Shown: one piece after another, positions 49,445-58,129 of the stretch
Numbering within the stretch: the first letter of the stretch is position 1
Layout: every line of letters begins with the position of its first letter
Assembly: GCF_002849605.1 (NCBI RefSeq)
Contig: NZ_NPIB01000016.1
Span: 1 to 64,000 of the forward strand
Length of the DNA: 64,000 nt
Source: Photobacterium carnosum
Lineage (GTDB): Bacteria; Pseudomonadota; Gammaproteobacteria; Enterobacterales; Vibrionaceae
Direction: 5' to 3'
Notes under the pieces: generated by a model
Database searches by the model: none
What the model saw: only the letters and a program-made list of their open reading frames with translations
Told to the model about the DNA's origin: nothing
Made by a program: the position numbers and the translations under genes

Positions 49445-52400
49445 TGTGGTTATCAGATATTTCAGTAAAACGGCCAGTGGTGGCTATTGTATTAAGTTTG
49501 CTGTTGTGTGTGTTTGGTATCGTTTCCTTTTCAAAACTAGCCGTTCGTGAAATGCCAGATATTGAAAGTCCTGTTGTGACTATTATGACAACTTATGACG
49601 GCACTTCAGCAACGGTAATGGAAAGCCAAGTGACCACCCCGATAGAAGATGAATTATCAGGGATCAGTGGTATTGATAACATTACCTCCGTTACCCGTAA
49701 TGGTATGTCGCGGATCACGGTTGAATTTGATATGGATTGGGATCTCACTGAAGGTGTCAGTGATATTCGTGATGCGGTTGCTCGTGCACAACGTCGCCTT
49801 CCTGATGATGCCAATGATCCGATAGTATCGAAAGATAACGGTTCAGGTGAGCCTGCGATCTACATTAATTTATCGTCATCTGAAATGGATCGTACCCAAT
49901 TAACGGATTACGCTCAGCGAGTATTAGAAGATCGTTTCAGTCTTTTAAATGGTGTTAGCTCAGTCAGTCTTAGTGGCGGTTTGTACAAGGTAATGTATGT
50001 AAAATTACAACCGACACTAATGGCCGGCCGAGGTGTTACCACCAAAGATATCGTTAATGCATTAAATGATGAAAACGTTGAATTACCCGGTGGCGAAGTT
50101 CGTAACGATCAAACGGTGATGTCCGTTCGTACCGCGCGACTTTACCAAACCGTTGATGATTTTAAATATTTGATGATCCATAAAACAGACACTGGCACTC
50201 CTATTTATTTAAAAGATGTCGCAGACGTTACGATTGGTGCTGAAAATGAAAATTCAACCTTTAAAAGTAATGGTGCCGTTAATTTAAGTTTAGGCATTGT
50301 GACTATGTCCGATGCTAATCCGCTTGATGTGGCTAAAGAAGTGCGTGCTGAAGTTGCTAAAATGCAGCAATTTTTACCTAAAGGCGCTTCACTGACGCTT
50401 GATTATGATGCCACCGTGTTCATTGATCGTTCAATTAGTGAAGTTTACAGCACGTTATTAGTAACCGGCGCTTTGGTTATTTTGGTGCTGTATATTTTTA
50501 TTGGCCAAGTGCGAGCAACGTTAATTCCTGCCGTTACGGTGCCAGTGTCCTTAATCTCAGCTTTTATCACCGCTTATTTCTTTGGTTTTTCAATTAACTT
50601 ATTAACCTTGATGGCGTTAATTTTAGCGATTGGATTGGTGGTTGATGATGCGATTGTGGTGGTTGAAAACGTTTTCCACCATTTACAACGTGGAGAATCA
50701 CCATTACTAGCTGCTTATAAAGGCACTCGTGAAGTTGGATTTGCGGTGGTGGCAACGACTGCAGTGTTAGTGATGGTGTTTTTACCGATATCGTTTATGG
50801 AAGGCATGGTGGGGCGTTTATTTACTGAGTTCTCAGTGTTACTGGCGATGTCAGTGATCTTCTCATCATTAATTGCTTTAACGCTAACCCCTGTTATGTG
50901 TAGTAAATTACTGCAAGTGAATGTGAAGCCAAATCGTTTTAATCTATGGATTGATCGTCAATTTGATAAATTAGAACATGGTTACCGTCGTATGGTAACG
51001 GTGGCCGTTAATAAACGGTTTGTCGCACCGTTGGTGGTGTTAGCGTGTATTGTAGCCAGCGCAGGATTAATGAAAGTGATCCCCGCACAACTTGCACCAC
51101 AGGAAGATCGTGGGGTGTTATTTGCGTTTGTTAAAGGTGCAGAAGGTACCAGTTATAACCGTATGATCGGCAATATGGATCAAGTTGAAGCGCGTTTATT
51201 GCCGCTATTAGGCAAAGGGATCTTAAAATCAGTCAGTATTCAATCGCCGGCCTTTGGTGGTCGAGCAGGAGATCAAACGGGCTTTGTGATCATGCAATTA
51301 GAAGATTGGAATGATCGTACTGTTGGGGCACAACAGGCATTGGGAATCATAAGTAAGACGCTAGCGGGTATTCCCGATGTGCGAGTGATGCCGATGATGC
51401 CTGGTTTTCGAGGTGGATCATCAGAACCTGTCCAATTTGTATTAGGCGGTGCGGATTACCAAGAGCTATTTAAATGGGCGACCAAGTTGCAACATATTGC
51501 TGAAGATAGCCCATTAATGGAAGGGGCTGATTTAGATTACGCTGAAACAACCCCTGAGCTGTTAGTGAATGTAAATCGTGACCGTGCGGCGGAACTAGGT
51601 ATTCCCGTCACTGAAATCGCGGAAACATTAGAAGTGATGCTTGGCGGTCGCAGTGAAACAACCTTCGTTGATCGCGGTGAGGAATACGATGTTTATCTTC
51701 GTGGTGATGAAAATAGCTTTAATAGTTCAACCGATCTTAGTCAGATTTATCTACGGGCGAAAAATGGCAAGCTGGTTACACTTGATACCGTGGCGTCTAT
51801 TGATGAAGTGGCATCAGCACAAAAATTAAGTCATCATCAAAAACAGAAATCGATCACCTTAAAAGCGAACCTTTCAAAGGGTTATACGCTAGGTGATGCG
51901 CTTGATTTCTTAGATCAACAAGCAATAGATACCTTACCTTCTGATATCTCCATTAGCTATGCTGGTGAATCACAAGATTTTCGAGATAACCAAAGTAGTA
52001 TCGCTGTAGTGTTTGGCTTGGCGTTATTGGTGGCTTATTTAGTACTTGCAGCGCAGTTTGAAAGCTTTATTAACCCGCTGGTGGTTATGCTAACCGTACC
52101 GATGGGGATCTTTGGTGGTCTTGCTGGATTATGGATAATGGGACAAGGGCTCAATATTTATAGCCAGATTGGGATGATCATGTTGATTGGTATGGTGACG
52201 AAAAACGGTATTTTAATCGTTGAATTTGCTAACCAATTGCGTGATAAAGGGATTGAGTTTGAACAAGCGATTGTTGATGCGTCAGTACGTCGATTACGAC
52301 CTATTTTAATGACCGCGTTTACAACATTATTTGGTTCTTTACCGTTGATTCTATCAACTGGCGCAGGTGCTGAAAGTCGTATCGCAGTGGGTACGGTGGT

Positions 52401-52569
52401 GTTCTTTGGAATGGCATTTGCCACCTTAGTGACATTATTAGTGATCCCAGCGATGTACCGCTTGTTATCAGCTAAAACCAAATCACCAGGTTATATCGAA
52501 GCGCAATTAGAAAAAGAATTGGAGCGTGATTATATCGGTCGTATTAATCATGGTGATTTACCGAAATAA
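49444..52569 (+). CDS. RND multidrug efflux transporter
   Basis: A 1041-residue inner-membrane proton-driven pump of the AcrB/MdtB (HAE1) class. It has twelve transmembrane helices and two large periplasmic loops. The helix-4 Asp pair is in LVVDDAIVVVENV, and FFLPISFMEG-like and PVMCSKLL segments follow helix 5. The second half starts near FVAPLVVLACIVASAG. It is closer to monomer-encoded AcrB-like proteins of Vibrio (Vex/Vme families) than to heavy-metal CusA pumps. The substrates cannot be read. It is translationally coupled to the adaptor gene; no regulator is adjacent. Confidence 0.93.
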   Translation: MWLSDISVKRPVVAIVLSLLLCVFGIVSFSKLAVREMPDIESPVVTIMTTYDGTSATVMESQVTTPIEDELSGISGIDNITSVTRNGMSRITVEFDMDWDLTEGVSDIRDAVARAQRRLPDDANDPIVSKDNGSGEPAIYINLSSSEMDRTQLTDYAQRVLEDRFSLLNGVSSVSLSGGLYKVMYVKLQPTLMAGRGVTTKDIVNALNDENVELPGGEVRNDQTVMSVRTARLYQTVDDFKYLMIHKTDTGTPIYLKDVADVTIGAENENSTFKSNGAVNLSLGIVTMSDANPLDVAKEVRAEVAKMQQFLPKGASLTLDYDATVFIDRSISEVYSTLLVTGALVILVLYIFIGQVRATLIPAVTVPVSLISAFITAYFFGFSINLLTLMALILAIGLVVDDAIVVVENVFHHLQRGESPLLAAYKGTREVGFAVVATTAVLVMVFLPISFMEGMVGRLFTEFSVLLAMSVIFSSLIALTLTPVMCSKLLQVNVKPNRFNLWIDRQFDKLEHGYRRMVTVAVNKRFVAPLVVLACIVASAGLMKVIPAQLAPQEDRGVLFAFVKGAEGTSYNRMIGNMDQVEARLLPLLGKGILKSVSIQSPAFGGRAGDQTGFVIMQLEDWNDRTVGAQQALGIISKTLAGIPDVRVMPMMPGFRGGSSEPVQFVLGGADYQELFKWATKLQHIAEDSPLMEGADLDYAETTPELLVNVNRDRAAELGIPVTEIAETLEVMLGGRSETTFVDRGEEYDVYLRGDENSFNSSTDLSQIYLRAKNGKLVTLDTVASIDEVASAQKLSHHQKQKSITLKANLSKGYTLGDALDFLDQQAIDTLPSDISISYAGESQDFRDNQSSIAVVFGLALLVAYLVLAAQFESFINPLVVMLTVPMGIFGGLAGLWIMGQGLNIYSQIGMIMLIGMVTKNGILIVEFANQLRDKGIEFEQAIVDASVRRLRPILMTAFTTLFGSLPLILSTGAGAESRIAVGTVVFFGMAFATLVTLLVIPAMYRLLSAKTKSPGYIEAQLEKELERDYIGRINHGDLPK

Positions 52570-52583
52570 GTAATATGAGTCAC

Positions 52584-52621
52584 GAGTAGCGAGTTTACGA
52601 GAGTAAAGAAACTCGCTACTC
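52584..52621 (+). terminator. Hairpin after the RND operon
   Basis: A 13-bp perfect stem GAGTAGCGAGTTT/AAACTCGCTACTC with a 12-base loop. The 3' arm is followed by a repeated CTACTCG motif and no T run. It may act as a terminator or a REP-like mRNA stabiliser. Confidence 0.55.
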
Positions 52622-52734
52622 GCTACTCGTCTCACAATCAGTTAAACTTCCGCTATAACAACTATCGAGCAAGTAAACTACAGTTAAGTAGTTTATTGCC
52701 CTGATCGACCTAAAGCCCTTTATAGAAGAAAAAC

Positions 52735-53826
52735 ATGTCACAAAATTCTACTGAACAGCAGAGCCCGAAAGGGGTTCGACTTAATAAATTTATCAGTGAT
52801 ACTGGCTATTGCTCACGCCGTGAGGCGGACAAGCTGATTGATCAGGGACGTGTAACCCTCAATGGCACTATGCCTGAAATGGGTATGCGAGTAATGGATA
52901 AAGACGAAGTATTGGTTGATGATAAGCCATTACGTAGCAAAGAACGTCCAATTTATATCGCGCTTAATAAGCCAACGGGCATCACCTGTACGACTGAGCG
53001 CCATATTGAAGGCAACGTGATTGATTTCATTAATCACCGTAAGCGTATTTTCCCGATTGGTCGTTTAGATAAGCCGTCTGATGGTCTTATTTTCTTAACC
53101 AATGACGGTGATATCGTTAATAAAATTCTTCGTGCTGGTAACTCGCATGAGAAAGAATATGTAGTGCGTGTTGACCAAGCGATTACCCCTGACTTTCTTG
53201 AGAAAATGTCATCAGGTGTTGAGATTTTAGATACTGTTACGCTGCCATGTAAAGTGACTAAAGAAACGAATTTCTCATTCCGTATCGTATTGACACAAGG
53301 TTTAAATCGTCAAATTCGTCGTATGTGTGAAGCGTTAGGTTATGAAGTATATAAACTTCGTCGCGTACGCATCATGAACATTACAATTGATGGTTTACCA
53401 AACGGCAAATGGCGTTATTTAACCGATGCTGAAATCGCTGAAATTCAGCAGTTGATTTCACACTCAAGTGGTACTGAAGAAGCGTCAATGACCGATGCTG
53501 ATGGCCATACGATTTCTAAAGCAACTGACGCGAAGTTGTATGATCACCGTGCACAAGAAGCGCGTAATGAACGTCATGCCGCTGAAAAACAGTTTAAAAC
53601 TTACAGCGGTACGGGTGATTTTAATCGTCGTCCCGATGGTGCGAACCGTAGCAGCCGTAATCAGAATGAAGAGCGTAATAGTCACAGTGGTTACCGTGCT
53701 GATGCGCCTCGTCGTAATAATGATGATCGTCCTGCGCGTACTTCAGCGCCAAGTGCTGATAGCAAACCAAGTTTTGGTGGCAAGAGCAACGGCATTAAAA
53801 AGTGGAAATCAAAGCGCGAAGAGTAA
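52735..53826 (+). CDS. rluF: RluF, 23S rRNA pseudouridine(2604) synthase
   Basis: A 363-residue protein. The N-terminal S4 RNA-binding domain (about 14-60) reads VRLNKFISDTGYCSRREADK. The RsuA-type catalytic domain follows, with nucleophilic Asp in GRLDKPSDGLIFLTNDGD and QGLNRQIRRMCEALGY. E. coli RluF modifies U2604 of 23S rRNA. The last ~110 residues are an Arg/Asn/Ser-rich, probably disordered tail, longer than in E. coli and likely RNA-binding. The terminator that follows belongs to a repeated terminator family in this window. Confidence 0.92.
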   Translation: MSQNSTEQQSPKGVRLNKFISDTGYCSRREADKLIDQGRVTLNGTMPEMGMRVMDKDEVLVDDKPLRSKERPIYIALNKPTGITCTTERHIEGNVIDFINHRKRIFPIGRLDKPSDGLIFLTNDGDIVNKILRAGNSHEKEYVVRVDQAITPDFLEKMSSGVEILDTVTLPCKVTKETNFSFRIVLTQGLNRQIRRMCEALGYEVYKLRRVRIMNITIDGLPNGKWRYLTDAEIAEIQQLISHSSGTEEASMTDADGHTISKATDAKLYDHRAQEARNERHAAEKQFKTYSGTGDFNRRPDGANRSSRNQNEERNSHSGYRADAPRRNNDDRPARTSAPSADSKPSFGGKSNGIKKWKSKREE

Positions 53827-53873
53827 CAGCGCGTTGTTAAGAAACTAGTTCGTCAGTTTCAAGAATAAATGAA

Positions 53874-53904
53874 AAGCGATAGGTGAGAGCCTGTCGTTTT
53901 TTTT
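53874..53904 (+). terminator. Terminator after rluF (repeated family, copy 1)
   Basis: AAGCGATAGG-TGAGAG-CCTGTCGTTTTTTTT is a stem-loop with T run. Near-identical hairpins follow manA and the EIIABC gene. Confidence 0.88.
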
Positions 53905-53912
53905 GTTTGTGT

Positions 53913-54185
53913 AATTCCGTTATTGCCTACAGTGAACGCCAAACCCAACCACCGTCATTCCCTACAGTGAGGTTACGAACGAGATAGGGAATCTACCATC
54001 CACGCGTTGTAGAGTGACTGTTTTCGTTGGTGTCTTTTAGTGTATTTCCTCGAGTATATTTAGTGCTCATGGCGCGATGAATAGATCACGGATAGCTCGT
54101 ACCTCTCTTCCGAGATGACGGATAATAACTAGTGTTATTCCTTGCAGTGAACGTACGGATTAACTCCCGTCATTTTCTGTAATAA
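53913..54185 (+). repeat. Dispersed intergenic repeat, copy A
   Basis: Contains ATTGCCTACAGTGAACGCC, CGTCATTCCCTACAGTGAGG, GAGATAGGGAATCTACCATC, GCGTTGTAG and further degraded pieces (TTATTCCTTGCAGTGAACG near 54140). CATTCCCTA and TAGGGAAT are inverted, so the unit can fold. No gene is present between rluF and the PTS EIIB gene. Confidence 0.65.
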
Positions 54186-54259
54186 AATATGATATTCTGC
54201 ATCACTGGCTGCTTATTTATGCGCCTTGGTATTTAATCGTTATAAGTTTAGGGATGAAA

Positions 54260-54568
54260 ATGAAAATTGTCGCGGTAACAGCCTGCCCAACGGGTATAGC
54301 ACACACATATATGGCGGCGGATATACTTAATAAAACTGCGCATCAAATGGGGATTAAAATCCAAGTCGAAACCCAAGGTGCGATGGGGATTGAGCATTTT
54401 TTAACGGCTAAAAATATTGCTTGTGCAGACATTGTATTAATAGCCTCAGATATTGAAGTTGAACAACGGGCTCGTTTCACTGGTAGTCGTATTCACTGTG
54501 TCACCATCGAAGAAGTCTTAGTTGATGCTACTGCTGTGATTGAGCGTTGTCAGCAATTGTGCCAATGA
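54260..54568 (+). CDS. PTS fructose-type EIIB protein
   Basis: A 103-residue stand-alone phosphocarrier. The N-terminal loop VTACPTGIAHTYMAA has the phosphorylated Cys of fructose-type EIIB domains and matches the EIIB of the EIIABC at 58130. The start at 54260 follows TAGGG; an ATG six bases earlier is possible. It is followed by an EIIA-like gene at 44 bases, so it probably takes phosphate from that protein. V. cholerae has a similar cluster with AraC regulator, manA and EIIABC (about VC1820-VC1827). Confidence 0.88.
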   Translation: MKIVAVTACPTGIAHTYMAADILNKTAHQMGIKIQVETQGAMGIEHFLTAKNIACADIVLIASDIEVEQRARFTGSRIHCVTIEEVLVDATAVIERCQQLCQ

Positions 54569-54612
54569 TTGATGACGCTAATAAGTAAGCCGTAATATTA
54601 AGGGAATAACGG

Positions 54613-55371
54613 ATGTTAGAGCGACGGATCACCTTCTATTGTGGATCAGCAGGTCTGCCTTCTTACCAACTTAACCAACTCAAAAAATTGACCACCTATT
54701 TTCAATCCAAAGTTGAGTTATTCAATGTACGTCAATTAACGCGCGCGCCAGTATCACAGCCATTAAAAATGTTGTCGTTAGCGAATAAACCATATGCGTT
54801 ATGCCAATTAATCATTAATGGTAATGACGCCGAATTAGCAAATTTAGTGCTAACGGATTTTATTGCTCAATATGCGCTGTCATTGACACAATTCTCACCA
54901 TCAGTGCCATTTAAGATAAGTTTGCCGTTAACCAGTATTGGTTGGGCTGATTGTCATGCGAGTGGCAGTAATAAAACAGAAACAATTACGCAATTAAGCC
55001 ACATGCTGGTGGCACAACAAGCCGTTACCGCTGAGCAACAACCCGCATTACAGCAAGCACTATTAGCTCGAGAAACCATTTCAGCAACGGTGATGGGGCC
55101 GGGTATTGCATTGCCGCACGTGATGCATGAAATGATCGTTAAGCCTGCAATGGCGATAGTGTGTCAGCATCCGTCAATTGATTGGGGATCATCTCGCGGT
55201 AATATTAGTCGTGCGATTGCGATGATATTGCCTAAGCCACCTCAGAAAGTGGTGCTGATGGCGTTTGCGCAGTTTTCAAAATGTTTATTAAACGAGGATT
55301 ATTGTACTGCGCTAACGTTAGCTCAACAGCCTCAAGAATTGAAAGCATTGGTTATTGAAGCATTAAGATAA
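54613..55371 (+). CDS. PTS EIIA protein with N-terminal HPr-like domain
   Basis: A 252-residue protein. Residues about 105-252 form a fructose/nitrogen-type EIIA domain, with phospho-His in GIALPHVMHE. Residues about 1-90 resemble an HPr fold by length and pattern (FYCGSAGLPSYQLNQLKKLT, then FQSKVELFN), but the expected His-Ala-Arg active site is replaced by Leu-Pro-Ser. The N-terminal half is therefore probably not a phosphocarrier. It lies in a two-gene unit with EIIB and is convergent with the AraC regulator, six bases apart. Confidence 0.78.
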   Translation: MLERRITFYCGSAGLPSYQLNQLKKLTTYFQSKVELFNVRQLTRAPVSQPLKMLSLANKPYALCQLIINGNDAELANLVLTDFIAQYALSLTQFSPSVPFKISLPLTSIGWADCHASGSNKTETITQLSHMLVAQQAVTAEQQPALQQALLARETISATVMGPGIALPHVMHEMIVKPAMAIVCQHPSIDWGSSRGNISRAIAMILPKPPQKVVLMAFAQFSKCLLNEDYCTALTLAQQPQELKALVIEALR

Positions 55372-55377
55372 CGGAAG

Positions 55378-56223
55378 TTAGGTAACGACTCTGTATTCTG
55401 ATGGCGTACACCCTGTTTTATTTTTAAATACGCGACAAAAATAATTCACATCGACAAAACCGCAGCGGCTAGCAATTTCAGTTAATCGAAATGGGTATTG
55501 GCGTAACATAAATTTGGCACGTTCAATCCGTACCCAGCAAATATAGTCAGCGAGCCGCATATGGCCTTGCTGACGAAATAAACGCGAAAGGTGATTGGGG
55601 GTAATGTTAAACCGATTAGCAATGGTATCGCGGCTGATGGCACGGTGAAAATTTTCTTGAATATAAATACAGATCCCTTGATACAGATCTTCGGTGCGAT
55701 TTTTTGATTGATGCAACGGTACATGTAGCATGTTACGCGTGTAGCTGAGCAAGGCTTGTAATAAATGTTCATCCATCGGTTGTTGCTGAGGCTCGGTAGC
55801 TAACATATTCAGGGCCGTTAAGATCGGATCAACCGCATGCCCCGTCCATGCTTGAATTGAGTGTTTTTGAACATCATAAAACTTGGGGCTATCTTTGGTT
55901 TTACTGACTAAACTAAAACCCAATTGACGCTTACCAAACAGCAGGCTCAACACGGAACATTCGGTATTCCAGCTTGGTTTATTCCAACTGTTGGGTGGAA
56001 TATAGATCGCATCCCCCCCCATTAAACTAATTTGACATATGCCATTATCACCATCATCAAGTTGGTTAATATATTCGCCTTTTAGCACCAATTCGAGCCG
56101 CGGAAAATTGACTTGATAACTAAATTGCGGTGGTTGAGTTTTACCGCCAGCAAACCAAATGCGATTAAAACTTTCCCGTTCAGTTAACAGCGAATCAATT
56201 AAATTTAAGAAAACATTGTCCAT
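55378..56223 (-). CDS. AraC-family regulator of the mannose PTS cluster
   Basis: A 281-residue AraC/XylS regulator. The N-terminal cupin-like sensing domain (about 15-130) precedes two HTH motifs at about 185-275: ISRDTIANRFNITPNHLSRL and LTEIASRCGFVDVNYFCRVF, then the KTGCTPSEYR signature. The start at MDNVFLNLI is preferred over a GTG nine bases upstream. It is divergent from manA, with 164 bases between, and adjacent to PTS genes, so it likely controls mannose uptake. The corresponding V. cholerae gene order is similar. Confidence 0.85.
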   Translation of the reverse strand: MDNVFLNLIDSLLTERESFNRIWFAGGKTQPPQFSYQVNFPRLELVLKGEYINQLDDGDNGICQISLMGGDAIYIPPNSWNKPSWNTECSVLSLLFGKRQLGFSLVSKTKDSPKFYDVQKHSIQAWTGHAVDPILTALNMLATEPQQQPMDEHLLQALLSYTRNMLHVPLHQSKNRTEDLYQGICIYIQENFHRAISRDTIANRFNITPNHLSRLFRQQGHMRLADYICWVRIERAKFMLRQYPFRLTEIASRCGFVDVNYFCRVFKNKTGCTPSEYRVVT

Positions 56224-56387
56224 AAAATTCACTTTATGTTTGGAATGGTGGTGGCAGGATGATGAGTTTGTGCTGAATAAACCGATTAAGTTTTGTTATA
56301 GTGCTGTCAGTTAGCGCATGGCGTCAATAATAATGGTTGATGCGATGCCATAAATATCGTGAACAATAATAACAATAGGACCTGACA

Positions 56388-57587
56388 ATGACTGACTCTA
56401 CCCGCACTGTCTTTTTCAAGATGGATAACGTGATCCAAGATTATGCTTGGGGCAGTGTAACATCAATTGAACAACTGTTTGCTATTCCAAATCTAGACCA
56501 AAAACCACAAGCTGAAATATGGATGGGCGCTCATGCAAATGGTTGTTCTGTGATCACGGTTAATGGTGAAGCAGTACGTTTAGCTGATTTTATTGCCACA
56601 GATCCTGATGCAATTATCGGTGCAGAAACCCAAGCTAAATTTGCTGAGTTGCCATATTTATTTAAAGTGTTAGCAGCTGAGAAAGCATTATCGGTTCAAG
56701 TTCACCCAAGTAAGCATCAAGCTGAAATAGGCTATGCGAAAGAAGAAAAAACCGGTATTGCACGTAATGCGGCTAACCGTAACTACAAAGATCCTAACCA
56801 TAAACCTGAGTTAGTGTTTGCATTAACCCCTTATCAAGCAATGAATGGTTTTCGTGAGCTAGCTGAGATTGTTGAATTATTTACCACCATCAATCTAGAT
56901 GTGATCAGCGATCTTGTTAATACGTTCGTAGCCAATCAAACTGAAACCGGTTTATGCGATTTCTTTGAAGCAATGTTATCGCTTGAGGGTGAGCGTAAAG
57001 AGGTTGCTGTTAATGGGCTTTTAGCGTTCTGTCATGAACATAAAGAGCAGCCATTATTTGCGTTATTGATTGATTTATCTGAGCAATACCCAGGCGATAT
57101 CGGTCTGTTTGTTCCTTTAATGTTGAACGTATTAACATTACAACCAGGTGAAGCGATGTTCTTAAGTGCATGTACGCCACATGCTTACATTAAAGGAACA
57201 GGCCTTGAAATCATGGCTAACTCAGACAATGTACTACGTGCAGGTTTGACGCCTAAATTTATGGATGTACCCGAGTTAGTCGCGAATACTGAATTTAAGA
57301 GCATGGCGGCGAATGAATTATTACTAGCGCCAACAATGGTCGCTGGTGGTTTAGATTATCAGATCCCTGTGCCTGATTTTAAATTCAGCGTGTATAAGCA
57401 AGTTAATAATATTGCATTACAAAATACCAGTGCTGAAATTTTATTTGCGATTGATGCACCGCTAACAGTGACGCACCATAATGGTGAAACAGTGATACTT
57501 GAAAAAGGTCAGTCAGTGTTTATTCCTGCTTATGCACAAGCATATTCAGCCCATTGTGATGGTATGTTTGCTCGCGCGTATAACTAA
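56388..57587 (+). CDS. manA: Mannose-6-phosphate isomerase, class I (ManA)
   Basis: A 399-residue zinc enzyme interconverting mannose-6-P and fructose-6-P. The zinc-binding VQVHPSKHQAE (Gln, His), a later Glu in DPNHKPELVFAL and His in ACTPHAYIKG are kept. MDNVIQDYAWGS is the family's opening. Length fits the class (391 in E. coli). AGGA precedes the start. It links the PTS product to glycolysis and lies between the AraC regulator and EIIABC. Confidence 0.94.
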   Translation: MTDSTRTVFFKMDNVIQDYAWGSVTSIEQLFAIPNLDQKPQAEIWMGAHANGCSVITVNGEAVRLADFIATDPDAIIGAETQAKFAELPYLFKVLAAEKALSVQVHPSKHQAEIGYAKEEKTGIARNAANRNYKDPNHKPELVFALTPYQAMNGFRELAEIVELFTTINLDVISDLVNTFVANQTETGLCDFFEAMLSLEGERKEVAVNGLLAFCHEHKEQPLFALLIDLSEQYPGDIGLFVPLMLNVLTLQPGEAMFLSACTPHAYIKGTGLEIMANSDNVLRAGLTPKFMDVPELVANTEFKSMAANELLLAPTMVAGGLDYQIPVPDFKFSVYKQVNNIALQNTSAEILFAIDAPLTVTHHNGETVILEKGQSVFIPAYAQAYSAHCDGMFARAYN

Positions 57588-57648
57588 AGGGTTATAGGGA
57601 AGAGCCGGGACGAGGTTGTGAGTCTCTAGTTCTCAGGATAATGAAACT

Positions 57649-57679
57649 AAGCGATGGGTGAAAGCCTGTCGCTTTTTTT
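57649..57679 (+). terminator. Terminator after manA (repeated family, copy 2)
   Basis: AAGCGATGGG-TGAAAG-CCTGTCGCTTTTTTT is the same hairpin as after rluF, with one changed pair. It begins about 60 bases past the stop. Confidence 0.88.
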
Positions 57680-57689
57680 GTGGAAATTA

Positions 57690-57756
57690 TTCCGTCATTC
57701 CCTACAGTGAATGCCCGCGATGGCGATAGGGAATCTACTATTCGCGCGTTGTAGGA
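57690..57756 (+). repeat. Dispersed intergenic repeat, copy B
   Basis: ATTCCGTCATTCCCTACAGT, GAATGCCCGCGATGGC, GATAGGGAATCTACTATTCG, CGCGTTGTAGG: the most complete copy. CATTCCCTA and TAGGGAAT form an inverted pair. Confidence 0.7.
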
Positions 57757-58129
57757 TCATTTATTCCGCTGACTTCTTTCCCTCGCTCTTCCTTTCTGTG
57801 ATCTATCGCACTAAAAAATCACGTTTCTGCCTTAGTGAAAGCCTTATTTAGATAGTTGATAAAATTATTTGATAATCGTTTTTTGGTATTTTCATATATA
57901 ATTAATTATATAACTTATTGAAATTAAATATATAAATTCACGGTTCAACTTGTTTTATATACGGTAAAAATTATGAGTGATAGCTCACACTGAGAGTTTA
58001 ATGTTACAAATTTCCAGTTAAAGCCTGTTTTGTACTCTACTTTATCCCCATTAAAAAACCGACAATATTGCCATGCTGATGACGAATACAATGTCATCGA
58101 GCCCATAATAAAATTATCGGGGATAGAAT
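57757..58129. other. Regulatory region upstream of the EIIABC gene
   Basis: About 370 AT-rich bases without a gene. A dyad GTGA-TAGC-TCAC at 57977-57988 could bind a regulator such as CRP or the AraC protein, but it fits the CRP consensus poorly. Confidence 0.45.

Noticed and set aside
57977..57988. CRP site before EIIABC
   Set aside because: GTGA and TCAC are spaced by four, not the pattern TGTGA-N6-TCACA; kept only as an unassigned dyad.
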